Of a stretch of DNA of 64,000 nt, positions 32,728-44,300 are shown piece by piece. Position 1 is the stretch's first letter, and each line of letters begins with the position of its first letter. This stretch comes from Hypoxylon rubiginosum (Eukaryota; Ascomycota; Sordariomycetes; Xylariales; Hypoxylaceae). Below the pieces are notes generated by a model, which saw only the letters and a list, made by a program, of their open reading frames with translations, was not told where the DNA came from and made no database searches. The stretch is taken from NCBI GenBank assembly GCA_902806565.1, contig CADCXA010000032.1:62001-126000 (forward strand), given 5' to 3'. Both the position numbers and the translations under genes were made by a program.

Positions 32728-33897
32728 ATGGGAAAAGCTCAGCTGATCCCTTTGAAGCGGAAGCGCATGCAGATTGTCAACGCAAAAGACCTTCCAGACT
32801 CCCACATAGTGTACCAACATTGCTGCACATCGTCTGAACTTGATGCTATACTTGATTGGCTTCATGGTATTCCGCTCAATCGCCTGCTCGCTACGAGACT
32901 TCAAGAAAGAGAAATAGTCTTCCCAAACAAAAGGATGATCCTGGAATGTCCCGTGTCGGAAAAGGAGGCCGCATTGCCCTCTCCAACCAGCTCTACCAAA
33001 AATTCCGAGGTTTTGAAGCGAAAAAAGCTAAAGATGATGGCAAATACTGGTGCTGATAGTGAGCCTCCGTCTGATAGCAAATCCCTGGCATTGATACAGC
33101 AGCCCAACTACCAGCGGGTGAATTTAAGGAAGAATAATATCATTTATGAGAGAATTATGATCCGAAAGTTACCCAAGGATGTCGCGGCAACATGGAACAT
33201 TATTCGGAATTCCTTAGATGTGAAAGACGGTAGAGATATTACCCCTACTATGAAAAAACTGACATTCATTCAGCATACGGGAGCTGAAGGAGCAAATTCT
33301 GTGATTCATTTACTCCAAAATGCAGTCTTTTCTACCCCCCAAAGCCCTCTTATGTCTATAGCGAGCACGAGATTCCGTTCAGAACTGGTGCCAAATAAGG
33401 ATGCAGACAATCCAGTATCGACTCCTTGGCCAGATCTGACATATGCGTATGACGGAGAGCTGGCCTTCTCGTCGGCACAGCGGCAAATTCTATCTGGGAG
33501 CTCGAAACTAACTGTTAATAAATCCAGTACAGCGACATTTCCACTACTTATCGTTGAATTTAAAGGAAATAATCCAATATGGATTGCCTCAAATCAATGT
33601 CTCGGAGACTCAGCAGCTTGCATCAATCTTACGAACACCTTGAACCGGGCACTCGAGCGAAAGTCGGTTGCAAAAATTCAGACAACTGTCTTCAGCATAT
33701 CTGCTAATGCTTATGAAGCTGTTCTCCACGTCTCTTGGGAGGAGGGAGGTCGGTACATCATGAAAGATTTAGACTTTTTCCACCTTCGCCGACGAGAAGA
33801 GCTCTTGAGGTTGGATGTATATGTGAAGAGCATTTTAAAATGGGGAAAGAAACAGCGATTGAATGAGATTCAAACGGCCCTTGATCTATTGCGCTAA
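32728..33897 (+). CDS. DUF7924-like protein, PD-(D/E)XK nuclease-fold candidate
   Basis: An intronless 389-residue ORF. The N-terminal 120 residues are basic and Ser/Pro-rich (KRKKLKMM at 98-104, a possible nuclear localisation signal). The C-terminal part carries WPDLTYAYDGELAF (235-236 = PD), then FPLLIVEFKGNN with E277 and K279, then IWIASNQCLGDSAACIN. This PD...E-F-K layout is how I recognise the fungal DUF7924 family, and it resembles the PD-(D/E)XK nuclease core. Members are multicopy in many Pezizomycotina, often in accessory regions and next to HET genes. Enzymatic activity is untested, so nuclease function is inference. Confidence 0.7.
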   Translation: MGKAQLIPLKRKRMQIVNAKDLPDSHIVYQHCCTSSELDAILDWLHGIPLNRLLATRLQEREIVFPNKRMILECPVSEKEAALPSPTSSTKNSEVLKRKKLKMMANTGADSEPPSDSKSLALIQQPNYQRVNLRKNNIIYERIMIRKLPKDVAATWNIIRNSLDVKDGRDITPTMKKLTFIQHTGAEGANSVIHLLQNAVFSTPQSPLMSIASTRFRSELVPNKDADNPVSTPWPDLTYAYDGELAFSSAQRQILSGSSKLTVNKSSTATFPLLIVEFKGNNPIWIASNQCLGDSAACINLTNTLNRALERKSVAKIQTTVFSISANAYEAVLHVSWEEGGRYIMKDLDFFHLRRREELLRLDVYVKSILKWGKKQRLNEIQTALDLLR

Positions 33898-34498
33898 AGT
33901 CGGCATGCTAACCACGCTGACTGCTTCGTGAGAGGCTACTAGTAGCATTTCCACAATCGGATTAATCCTACATGCTTCAGGTATCGATTATATGGTAGCG
34001 GTGGTTGTCAAAACTGAGCTCGTGGTGTTGATACCCCTATTTGACGCCACAATTCCAATACCTAGTAGTAATGGACAGGGTCATAACATACCTAGGTGAT
34101 CTAGGTACACAGACATGGAGGAGCTATTGGTGTATATAACATTTTAATTTATATTTTCGAATTATTGTGTGCGTATGGGATGATATTGCGGAGTTTGCCC
34201 CTGAAATCTGTGAATTTAATGTCTTAATAAAACGCGGCCTCGGGCCTGGATCGCGTATTATTCTTGCCGTTTCTCTATAATTAAAGGCCAGGAGATTCAC
34301 TCCCCAAAACCCTTGAGAAGCGTTATGATAAAACAGGCGTGGTCGAGCTTTGGAAGAAGTTCTCTAGGCTCATTGGCCACGTCCCGCGTAATATGCCCCT
34401 GTCCTTCATCTTGCAGTTACCAATCGGATATTTCCATCTGCTAACCCCTCCTCTCCCGGTCATCTCAACATTCTTCATATAAACTCTGCGGCATATTA
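33898..34498. other. intergenic with TATA-like element before the HET gene
   Basis: About 600 bp without coding signal. CATATAAACT at about 34477-34486 lies only 20 bp before the first in-frame ATG of the HET gene, which argues that translation starts at the next ATG (34538). ACCTAGGTGATCTAGGTAC at 34091-34109 is another CCTAGG-type motif. Confidence 0.4.
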
Positions 34499-36827
34499 AT
34501 GCCTGTCTCTAAAGATACAAGGTATCATATAAGTATCATGGAAAATAAAAGATTATGCAAGTTCTGTGGCGAAATCAACTTCGAAGCTTTGAGAAATCCC
34601 TTAATCTCGGACTTGCCTGCTCTTCAAGAAGGCCGTGCAGATTCCACTCGACATCCTTTCAAAGACAAACGGGACGATGCTCATAAACTAGCCCGACTTG
34701 GTACATTTGGTGATATTCTTCGGAGAGGCAAGACGTGTCGTCTATGTCAACTTATTGGGGATGTTTTAACTCGGCACACGCCTGGCCAACTACTCGAAAC
34801 AGACATATGTGACGCGGAAACGTCTTTCTTCGGCGTGTACCGCGACCCGAAAGGAAAGAACTATTGGATCCGTCGACTGTCCATCATGGTCGAGATCGGA
34901 ACCGATGCATACAACATCGGTGGCCCGAAGAAAAGCCTATTCAACGCTTTTCAGGCATGCAGCACTGGTGCGACATCTGTTCAGGCGGAAGAAAAGTTCT
35001 TAGACCCCCAGCCTGGTCCTAATACGATGATATTCGGAGGCCGTCGACGCCCACTTCAACTTGACCTCCAGTGGGTTCGCCGATGGATCGACATCTGTGG
35101 GACGGATCACGGCGACGCTTGCGAGCGAGCTGACGTGGGCTTAGGAAACGCGATCGAGAGAATCCGATTCATTGATGTCAAGAATAGGTGCATAGTAACC
35201 TTGAGAGGCGTTCAGCTTTCCGCTTATCAATATATCGCTCTCAGCTACGTATGGGGAGGGCCGCAGAAGCTGAGACTTACCAGCTCCAACAAGAATAAGA
35301 TGGCACAACCGGGGTCCTTAGCCGAGAATCTACCACAAACGATAGAAGACTCGATATTGGTAACAGAATCTCTAGACATTCAGTATATCTGGGTGGACTC
35401 TTTATGCATCATTCAAGATGACGACGAGGACAAGGCAATCCAGATAGGGGCAATGAGCCAGATATACGGTTTTGCTTACCTCACAATTATAGCTGCATCG
35501 TCGCCTAACGTTCATGGGGGTCTACCTGGTCTCCGTCCCGGAAGTCGTTCTCTAGAACAGCGAGAGCTAATTGTTCTCCCTGAGAGCAAGAATGGTGCTA
35601 CTGGCGAACTGCTACCTGGCCTGTCCCTCATGACAACATTGGACCCTCTCGCAAACCCCAATGAACACTTCTTGGAACGCACGCCATGGAATAGCCGCGG
35701 TTGGACCATGCAAGAGCGTGTGTTGTCTCGCCGTGTACTTGTCTTTATGCCGGAGCAAGTATACTGGATCTGCCGTGAGGCTATGTTCTGTGAAGAATCC
35801 TACTTCGAGAATGATCTCGTCCGCTTTCACAGATTCCACGCCGGCGCTTCCGAGCCGACTCTTGCGAACTCTTTTAGAAACTTCTATGAGCCCGAGGATA
35901 GCGAAGTGCGCTTCTGGAAGACGTACCAGGGTCTCGTGGCTAGCTATACTCGTCGGGCTTTCACTTGTGAGGGCGATGTCTTTGATGGATACCTTGCCAT
36001 CCTTCAGGGGATGTCGGCTCTTTCGGGCGAAGAGTTTACTTGGGGCCTACCTCGATCCCATTTTGAGCAGGGCCTGCTCTGGAACTCGTTCACTTTCCTA
36101 CAGCGCAGAGAAGAGTATTCAACTCTTCCAATGACATCATTGCATATCAAGGTTCCTTTTCCTAGTTGGTCATGGATGGGCTGGATAGGAGAGGCGTTTG
36201 TCTGTATCGGGAACGACCACTATGATGAAGACCTAGGGTAAGCTTAACCACTTGAAAAGTCGCAGCGACATCTATCAGCTCACATCACCAATCAGGGAAA
36301 CCCCCGAGTTACTCTGTTTCGAGCATTACCACTCCCCCTTACGCCTCGAGCGCGTGAGAAAGGCTACCGCAAGGTATGACTTGATATCATCGCAGAATCG
36401 TGCGAACTGGAAGGCTCATCACGGTCAACCTGTCACATTATCCGATATTGCTGCGCAGAATCCTCAACTTTTCTCTGCAGAGCTCAGTAAGATTCCCGAG
36501 ACACAGATAATCTTCTTCTGGACGAGCTCTGCTTTCTTTACTGTGGCCCTGCCGCATGACGACGCAAACCGGTCCTTTACAATCATGGACTCGCTTGGAA
36601 ACATAGTGGGCTCTACAGGAACTCTAGAACCTAAGCTGAACGGAGGTCAAGGCCGACATGAATTCATCGTTATAGGTAGCCGGCGGAACCAGTTCTCGGA
36701 GCCAATGCTATTGCTGCTCCAGATAGAGTGGCGGGGAAATGTTGCCTACCGCGTCAACAGCGGAGAGATTAATGAAGACGTGTGGGAGACAGAAGATCAT
36801 ACATGGAAACTTATTGCACTTAGGTAA
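34499..36827 (+). CDS. HET-domain (heterokaryon incompatibility) protein
   Basis: Two exons, 34499-36237 and 36296-36827, with a 58 bp intron (GTAAGC...AATCAG); 756 residues. The HET block is complete: YIALSYVWGG at 245-254, IWVDSLCIIQDDDEDK at 297-312, the YGFAYLTIIAASS strand, and TPWNSRGWTMQERVLSRRVL at 395-414. The N-terminal CKFCGEINFEALRNP is the usual Cys-containing prefix of this class. HET proteins trigger cell death on non-self recognition or in defence; the partner is unknown. A second ATG (34538, MENKRLCKFCG) may be the real start because a TATA-like element lies only 20 bp before the first one. An acceptor at 36265 would leave a 28 bp intron and is rejected. Exon 2 encodes a C-terminal extension without known domains. 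Confidence 0.9.
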
Positions 36828-37524
36828 TTCGACACGTATTAGAGATAGAATCGTAGACCTTGATGGGATTGACGGGAAGTCGAATAGGAGTTGGCCACTA
36901 GAGATAAAGCCTCTTTTCGCAGTCTGCCCAGCAGGTTGCAGTCGGCTTGGTAAATACCTACCCACCTACATAAGTTCCCAACCCGACCGCTTCCCTAATG
37001 CAGAGACGTTTGATTTTTGAACGGACAGGGATGAGCTATTTAGTTGTGTCGTGATATTCCACGGAGAGGTTTGTGCGGTGGGCCATCCAAACCCGCCAAA
37101 CCGGTCAAAACTCGAAAACAAAATTGATGACATAATATTTATATGGCCTATAACTGCCCTATAATACAGGGACCTAAGTGCTAGAGGCCTCAACCATAGC
37201 TCAACAGCAGCTCAACAACAGCTTTACGTATACCCAAATACGTACTAGAATCAACAGATAATAGTTGCAATTAAATTGCAATTAAGTTAAAATTGAATGG
37301 TAATTGAGTTACAACTGAATTATACTTAGGAATGAGCTACCTGGATATGTGGTAAAAGGTTAGGTGTTTTATAAGGTTTTCTAGGGGTTATATCTTGGCT
37401 ACAAATATAAGGAGCTTAGGCACCGAGCCCCGCTATAATTCCAGCGAGTTACAGCGCATACCTTCTATAACTTAAGATTATGTCATCAATTTTCAGAGTT
37501 TTGACCAGCCGTCGTGACCTAATC
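36828..37524. other. convergent intergenic with an 11-bp minisatellite
   Basis: 3' regions of the HET gene and the SDR gene. The only structure is the 11-bp tandem repeat at 37264-37329, annotated separately, preceded by short CAACAGCAGCT/CAACAACAGCT repeats at 37203-37222. Confidence 0.4.
37264..37329. repeat. 11-bp tandem repeat, 6 copies
   Basis: Units read GTTGCAATTAA, ATTGCAATTAA, GTTAAAATTGA, ATGGTAATTGA, GTTACAACTGA, ATTATACTTAG. The period is exactly 11 and most differences are transitions. The same 11-bp consensus recurs in A/T-only form inside the AT-rich block (44191-44300 and 63925-63990). Confidence 0.8.
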
Positions 37525-38602
37525 CTACACTGCAGAGCTATCTGTAATTCGTACAAATTCTTCCTCGGTGTGCTTCCATATCTTCTCAGCTGTTCCATCC
37601 TCAGTCAGGTTCTTCATAAGGGCCTGAACCCTCTCGCTCGTGCCTTCGGCCTCGTAGTCTATCGCGTAGACACCCCCGCCGGTCTTACCGTCCGCTCCGA
37701 CCGCGGTATTGTAGGGCGATGCCGTCGGCGTCGCCACTACGCGGCGGGAAGCGGGCGCTAGTCGCGAAATACGTCTGGCGCTCGCCCGTCTCGTCGACGG
37801 GTATCTGCAGCAGCGCCATGACGGGTTTGAAAACGACCTTCGCGATAGCGGGACCGATGCCGGTAAGCTCGCGCGAAAGGCCCGTGTTGACGAAGCCCGG
37901 GTAGACGTGCACGAACGAGACCTCGGGGGCCTGCTTGGCGATAGCTTCAAGCGAAAGCGTAATCATAGAGGTAGCGTGGCCTCGGAATGTAAACGCGCTT
38001 AGCTTTCTAGCTTGCAAGTCGTCCGGGAAAACCTTCCCCTCTTTACCGCTTGCGGCTACGGTGATGACGCGGCGCAGAAACGGCGCCTGACGAAGCTGCG
38101 GTAGTAGGTTCACGATGAAACGTGTCCTGGAGTAGTACACCAGGGCGGTAGGGTAGTTTAAGCCCTCATCGGTTTCTTCAACAGGATGACCGTTTTAATT
38201 AATAAATCTATATCGCGATAAAAGATTAGGTACATGTATTCATAACTTACCCTTTCCAGTGATCAGGGTTCCGCTACTCAGGAAAAGTAGGTTGATGACT
38301 GTCTCTTTGCTCTTAAGATAACGACAAGCTTCGTCGACGTTCTTAAGAAGGCTGACATCGTACTTCAGATAATGGTACTCGCCCTTTTGGTTTATCTCCT
38401 CGAGTTCTGCCTGGATACGTTTTCCCTCGCTTTCCCGCCGTCCGAGGAAGTAAACTCGGGGTTCTCGCGCCCGCTTGACGAGCTGCTTCAGCGTCGTTTC
38501 CCCGATGCCGCTGGTTGCACCTACAAAGACAGCAACGAGACCGGTGGGAAAACTAGATGCGATACGAGCGTTCGATTCACGGATATCTTGAAGTGAAACC
38601 AT
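37525..38602 (-). CDS. short-chain dehydrogenase/reductase, apparent frameshift near C-terminus
   Basis: Exon 1 38602-38251, intron 38250-38176 (GTAAGT...TTGAAG), exon 2 38175-37525. The Rossmann dinucleotide motif is VGATSGIGETT (about residues 28-38), followed by GRRESEGKRIQAEL, YDVSLLKNVDEAC and LLFLSSG. The splice gives ITGKETDEGLNYPTALVYYS, typical of fungal SDRs whose active-site Tyr lies in LxYYSRxRF. The C-terminus ARFPPRSGDADGIAL continues as AVGADGKTGGGVYAIDY only after a one-base shift at about 37704-37710. Either the gene is frameshifted (or the read is wrong), or a 46 bp intron (37740-37695, GTAGTG donor, no clear branch point) bypasses the site. I favour the frameshift because the skipped bases encode expected family residues. 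Substrate unknown. Confidence 0.75.
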
Positions 38603-38841
38603 GATAAAATGATAAATAGTAGACCGGAGCCGTGCTGGAAAAAATACCTAGGTGGGTAGACTAGGTGGAGAGGAAGGAAGGTCGAAGAAAGGGATGAAAC
38701 AAGAAATTTAATTGGTCCACCCTAATATTTGCCTGGCTTTGTGAAACATGACGGTTAGAACAGGTCAGGTATTTTTGTATGCAACTTGTCTATTATATAT
38801 CAGTATTGTTAAACCTTTTATCTTTTTTACTACTTTTCCTT

Positions 38842-41094
38842 TTATTTTAGTTTGTTACATCGCACGATTTCAACTCTTCCAGTTCTTGACTCCTCAAGTC
38901 TAACATGAGGATCGTTATTCTTAAGCAACATGCAAATTTCCTTGTCCCGAACCGTGCCGCTTCCGTTCAAAATGTCCTCCGTTTCTTGGCTCACAAGCTG
39001 GGAGACCGTGTTCCACGTCTCGCCCAGCAGCGTGTGGCGCGAATATTTCAAAAACAGGCCGGTGATGGCCCATACGCTGAGGAGAGATACCAGAACCAGT
39101 GCGGTAACGACGATGATACCTCGAGACCGTCTAGCGACTTGTACCGGCCGCGACTGTGTTACGACTGCCTCTCGAGGCTCGTCCCATATCTCGAGCATGT
39201 CGTAGTAAACGACCTGCCCGAGGACCGTATACACGCTTTGCAACGCCACAGCGGCCCTATTCGAGCTCCGCAAGATCGAGGAAAATAAGTTCGCGTAGAG
39301 CGGATTGGTGGCCTGGCTAGGGTAGCCAGTACAGCGGATGCACACAGCGATTGACGTGTTTCCCGTCATTTGCTGCGCAGTGTATACCAAGTAAGTCTCT
39401 AACACTGAAGTAGTATTCTGCGTCGGGGACAGACTGCGGTTTTTATCAGAGAAAAAAACGTGGTTCGGGTCGTCAACAATTTTCTCAATGTTGAACACTC
39501 CTCTCTCGCCAAAGTCTTGCGTAGCTTGCTCGGTGCCTAGTAATATTTGGACATCTGCCGTGTTGATGGACTCTGCCGACTTGTTTGCTGTCACCTCAGT
39601 GGTGATAATAGATCTCTTTTCGGCCGATTGGAGGCGAACGTCAGAAAACATGACATTAAGTCCCATGAAGCAGAGGCTAACTTTCATAAACTTTCCGGGT
39701 AGCAGCTCGAAGCTTATCCATTCATCTTCCGCGGTGGAATTCGGCGTCGCGATTGGCTTTTCTAACGCTTCTTCCCAATCGGCAGGGTACAATTCACTAC
39801 TCATGACGAGTATTGGAGATGATTCGGGTCCCCAGGGATCGTCGTCCAGCTTCCATGCTGAGGGGTCGTATTGTTTCTCGCGTATAACCTGTGGAAAGCA
39901 AAAGGAATAAGATGTGGACACGTGTGTGGTATCCGGTGATATACTCATGATGGTGCAGTTGAAATACGGCGAAAGGCAGCGTTCTGAGTTACAAAGGCGC
40001 GTTGAAGGAATTCCAGCTTTAGCAAAGGTTTCCTCATATAATATTTGGCCTGCCATGGTTCCATAATACAACGAGTCGGAATATCTGGCTCCTATGAATT
40101 CACCTGAGATTGTCGGTGGCATACAGGCAACCCTTGAGCTGAGAACAGTAGCACTCCCGTCGTAACCGCGTAGTGCTGCTCTATCTCTCGACTCATGAAA
40201 TGGCAACAATGCGCGGCGTTTCACCCCCGTATCGCTCAGGCCTCGTTGGTTTGGTTGTGCAAAGTAACCTGCTGGTGTCTCACCGAACGATGGAAAAGAT
40301 GAAGGCCGCCCGCTCCAGTAATCGGTCGCTGATGTATCGAAATTGAGATTTGGTCCCGCGTAGAGATTCAGAGATGTGGTTGAAGGGGATTGAACAACAC
40401 TTGCTGTATCTAAATCTGAAAGAAGAATCGTTGACGAGAATTGCGTCCCTAGAGCCGCTAAAAATAGGCAGACCAAAAGGACGAACTCCAGGTGTAGAGA
40501 GAAGTTGTTATGGATTTGGAGTAGAGATAGCTTGATCAGGCTAAACGGTCCGTCGTTTAAAGCTCTTATGATGGAATATTGGGCAGCTTGAGATTTGAGA
40601 ACCTTTCTTCTTTCCAGAATCAGGGCGGCGCACATAGAGGTGCAGAGTGAGGCTTGGGCTCCAATTGCCAAACGGATAACGAGAGAAGAAAGAGTGGTGA
40701 ACTGAGGGAGCCATTCTCCGAGCATGATGTTCCGCCACACATGAGAAGCTTGCTCTCCACCCGTAACCGGTCCTTCTCCGAACCACAAGAAGATCAAAAA
40801 CCCCAGCACCAAGAGAGTGACGATGGTACTACCTAAAAGGGTAAGGCACGCAATGAAACCGATGGACATGCGGATTGATTTCTTCCTAGGAACAAATTGA
40901 ATATCTTCAGAAACGGTAGTTGTCGTTTCCAGGATATCGACTCGCACTTCCGATAGCCGGCCGGGAAGCCCGTTGCCTAAGGCAGCTGATTTCAACGATG
41001 CGGTGTTAGTTTCATTTGGATGATGTGGCTTGTGATGTATATCTGGATTTCGGTCTTCGATAGATTGCTCTTCTCTAGTATCCATATTCAACAT
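38842..41094 (-). CDS. large fungal membrane protein of unknown function, ~750 aa
   Basis: A single-exon gene. The open frame extends upstream to 41448, but MLNMDTREEQSIEDRN at 41094 gives the normal polar start. Segments: a disordered N-terminus; a hydrophobic pair SIGFIACLTLLGSTIVTLLV and GFLIFLWFG; a helix TSMCAALILERRKVLKSQAA that usually faces the cytosol; FVLLVCLFLAALGTQF; a long extracellular domain with many NxT/S sequons and cysteines (CNSERCLSPYFNCTIMS, CIRCTGYPS); a final helix GIIVVTALVLVSLLSVWAI; and a short cytosolic tail. The topology is common in an uncharacterised Ascomycota family. No enzymatic motif is visible. It is the last gene before the AT-rich block. Confidence 0.75.
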   Translation of the reverse strand: MLNMDTREEQSIEDRNPDIHHKPHHPNETNTASLKSAALGNGLPGRLSEVRVDILETTTTVSEDIQFVPRKKSIRMSIGFIACLTLLGSTIVTLLVLGFLIFLWFGEGPVTGGEQASHVWRNIMLGEWLPQFTTLSSLVIRLAIGAQASLCTSMCAALILERRKVLKSQAAQYSIIRALNDGPFSLIKLSLLQIHNNFSLHLEFVLLVCLFLAALGTQFSSTILLSDLDTASVVQSPSTTSLNLYAGPNLNFDTSATDYWSGRPSSFPSFGETPAGYFAQPNQRGLSDTGVKRRALLPFHESRDRAALRGYDGSATVLSSRVACMPPTISGEFIGARYSDSLYYGTMAGQILYEETFAKAGIPSTRLCNSERCLSPYFNCTIMSISPDTTHVSTSYSFCFPQVIREKQYDPSAWKLDDDPWGPESSPILVMSSELYPADWEEALEKPIATPNSTAEDEWISFELLPGKFMKVSLCFMGLNVMFSDVRLQSAEKRSIITTEVTANKSAESINTADVQILLGTEQATQDFGERGVFNIEKIVDDPNHVFFSDKNRSLSPTQNTTSVLETYLVYTAQQMTGNTSIAVCIRCTGYPSQATNPLYANLFSSILRSSNRAAVALQSVYTVLGQVVYYDMLEIWDEPREAVVTQSRPVQVARRSRGIIVVTALVLVSLLSVWAITGLFLKYSRHTLLGETWNTVSQLVSQETEDILNGSGTVRDKEICMLLKNNDPHVRLEESRTGRVEIVRCNKLK

Positions 41095-41744
41095 CCTGCT
41101 ACTAGTTATAAATAAGTTGATTATGGTAGAGTCTGAGCACGGCGTAAGTAATGACAGAGCGTATGATAACCAAAGGAAGAGTAAGCGGCGGAGGCTGATA
41201 CAGTGGATAACATTGTGTACGATACAAGACGCAACTGCCATTCTATATAACTTCTTACCTTCGCATCTTCTTGTCAGACATTGTCTTCCGGTTGTCTCAT
41301 TCCTCGATGGATGCCGTTCGTATCGTTGTAATTCACAAGATAGTGCAAACTGCCAGGCCAAGAGAGATGTCCGTGGCTGTGGCACGTCTCCAAGTCTAGA
41401 TTGCTTAGCATGAAGGCGCACTAGCGATGATTGGTATACGCCTATCAATGAGTTCTGTCACTGCCCGGCTCCAGAAGACGTGGGGACGATGCCTGAATTG
41501 ATTCAGAGATAAGCATGTAAAAAGCAATTGTGTTCGAGGATGGGCTGGGCGAGGATCGTCATTCCTGCCATCGGTTGTATACGAGAGTTGGAGACCCGAG
41601 AACTCGTCTTCATTGGTTTATCCAGCATACGCAGCTTTGCTTGGCCCATCCCTTGCGTTCGGGGATGTCTTAACTCAAAGCAGAGTTATAGTTACCATCT
41701 ATCTTTAACCAGCAAGAACAACCCACCGGCGAACCTGCAAAATT
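41095..41744. other. boundary region before the AT-rich block
   Basis: Upstream region of the membrane-protein gene, with ordinary base composition up to about 41745, where G+C falls abruptly. ORFs here (e.g. 41528-41746) have no recognisable features. Confidence 0.4.
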
Positions 41745-43686
41745 AACCAAAACCCACCTATTTTACTTACACATATTTTAACCAACTCTACTTTATATAA
41801 CATAAAATTAAAAATTCAGAATAAATATTAATTAATTTACTTAGATACAAAATTTAAGATTAATTAATTATATAATTATTAAGAATTAAGGTATAATTTT
41901 TAATATAAAATACTAATTTTTAACTTTTTATAAAAACATTATTTTTTAAATATAAACTTAAATAACTCCATTAAAATTCAATATAACACCTTATAATAAA
42001 AAGATAATAATTAAAGTTATTTTAAATATTACTTAAAATAATATTTTTATTTATATAATATTTTTTAAATATATAATTTTTTAATTTATTATATATTATT
42101 AATTTTATAAATAACTATTTATAAAAGCTTTTTAAAGTATTTAAATATTAATTTATAAATAAAAAAAAAAACTTATTAAATAAATTATTTATTAGGATTT
42201 AATAAAACACGCTTCTAGTTATAATATTATATATTTAATTATAAAAAACTTAATAAACTTAAAAAAACTTTTAAATAAAAACTAATTTAAGGTTTTTATT
42301 CGTTAAAATTTATTTATATATATAAAGATAAGTTATAAAATTAAAGTTATTAAATTTAATAATTTTAATTTTAAAACTATAAAATAATATTTTAACATTA
42401 AATAAAATAAATATAAATAAATAAAGTTTAAATTAATTTTTAACGTAAATAAAAAAGATATTATAACTAGGTATAATAAAAAAGTTATATTTTTTTTATA
42501 TATTTAACTTAATTAATTAATTATAATATTAAAAATCAATAAATTAATTTTAAAAAACTTAGTATCTAAGAAATTTTTTATAAAAAACCTGTAAAACTAT
42601 TCCTAGATATTTTTTATTAAATATATAAATATTATAGGCTAGTTTTTTAAACTAGGTATAATTTTTAAAGAAAAAAACATATAAATAAACTAATTTGAAA
42701 AACAATTTAAAACTATAATTAATTAATATTATATAACGTTTAAAAACGGTTAAATAAACAATAAAATCACTATTAAATAATTAAAAAACATATTTATTAT
42801 TAAAATTAAGTTCTTATTAAAATTCTTTTATAAAACATACTTATTAATATTTAATAACTATAAAAATTATATATTAATTAATATATTAATTTTTTTAATT
42901 TTAAATATTATTTTTTTAATTTTTTTATTTTTTTTTTATTTTTTATATACTAATAAAAGTGGGTTTTAGGATAAATTTATATTTATTTATTTCTTTAATA
43001 ATATTTACTTATATTTTTTATTAATATATATTTTTTATAAGTTTTAATTATTAAATAATAATTTTTATAACGTTTTAAAATTTATTTATTATTAAATTTT
43101 AAATAAATTATTTATAATAATTAATTTTAATTTTATAAACAAGTTTAATTTTCTATATTATTATTTAAAAGCTAAAGTAATTATTTTAATTGTAAAAAAT
43201 AATAAATCTAGTTTTAAAATAATAAAAAATTAGTTAATTAATTATTTTAAAATATTATAATATCTTAAAATTTAATTAAATAAAGAAAATATTAAAAAAT
43301 TAATTTAATAAAACTTAAATATTTATAATCTTATAATATTAACTTTAATGTTATATATAAAACGTTATATTTAAAATTTATTTAAAATATTAAACTTAAA
43401 TATTTATAAAACACTTAAAAATATAATAAAATTATTTAATTATTAAATAACCAAGTTAACTTTTAAAAATTAAAAGGTATTTACACTTAAAACTTAAATT
43501 AAATATAACTAAATTAAAAAGTATAAAAAAATCTTTAACTTTAATAAAAAATTTATTACTATTATTAAAATATTTATAATTAATAGTAATATTAATAAAT
43601 AAATTAAAACAATTTAATTATTTATTATTATTAAAAATAAAAATAAAAAGTAAGATTTTAAGGATATAAATAAGGAGGATTATATT

Positions 43687-43719
<33 letters not shown>

Positions 43720-44190
43720 AATAAAGTAATTTAAGTTTTAGTTAAATATATTAATTAATTAATTAATTTTATTTTTATTTATAATAATTATATATTTTTA
43801 TAATTTTTTATAAATTAATTAAAGTTTTAAGAAATAGGTAAGTTTTAGTTAATTTTACGGGTTTATTAGTGGGTTGTTTTTATTAATTAAGGATAAATAA
43901 TAAAAAAAGCTTTATTATAAATTTACGTTAAACTGTTAAAATAATAAAAATGTTAAATTCGTTAAATTTATTAAACTTATTAAATTTATAAAATAAGTTA
44001 AAATTATAGTGTATATAATTTTTATATTATATAAATATATTAAGTTTTTAATAAATTAATATATTTTATTAATTTAAATTATAAAAAATATATAACAGTT
44101 AATTATAATTATATTTAAACTTAAAATTAAATTTATTATATTTATAAGGTATTTATAATAACATTTAAATTATTATAAAATTGTTATTAA

Positions 44191-44300
44191 GTTATTATTA
44201 AGTTATTATTAAACTATAATTAAGTTATTATTAAGTTATAATTAAATTATTATTAAGTTATAATTAAACTATTATTAAGTTATAATTAAACTATTATTAA
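44191..44300. repeat. 11-bp tandem repeat, 10 copies, A/T-degraded
   Basis: Ten consecutive 11-mers of the types GTTATTATTAA, GTTATAATTAA, ACTATAATTAA and ATTATTATTAA in exact register. They match the 11-bp repeat at 37264-37329 after C-to-T and G-to-A changes. Confidence 0.85.

Noticed and set aside
36238..36265. 28-bp intron in the HET gene
   Set aside because: Below the practical minimum intron size; the 58-bp alternative ending at 36295 also keeps frame.
40994..41448. N-terminal extension of the large membrane protein up to 41448
   Set aside because: The upstream 118 codons lack conserved character, and a polar start at 41094 gives the usual topology.
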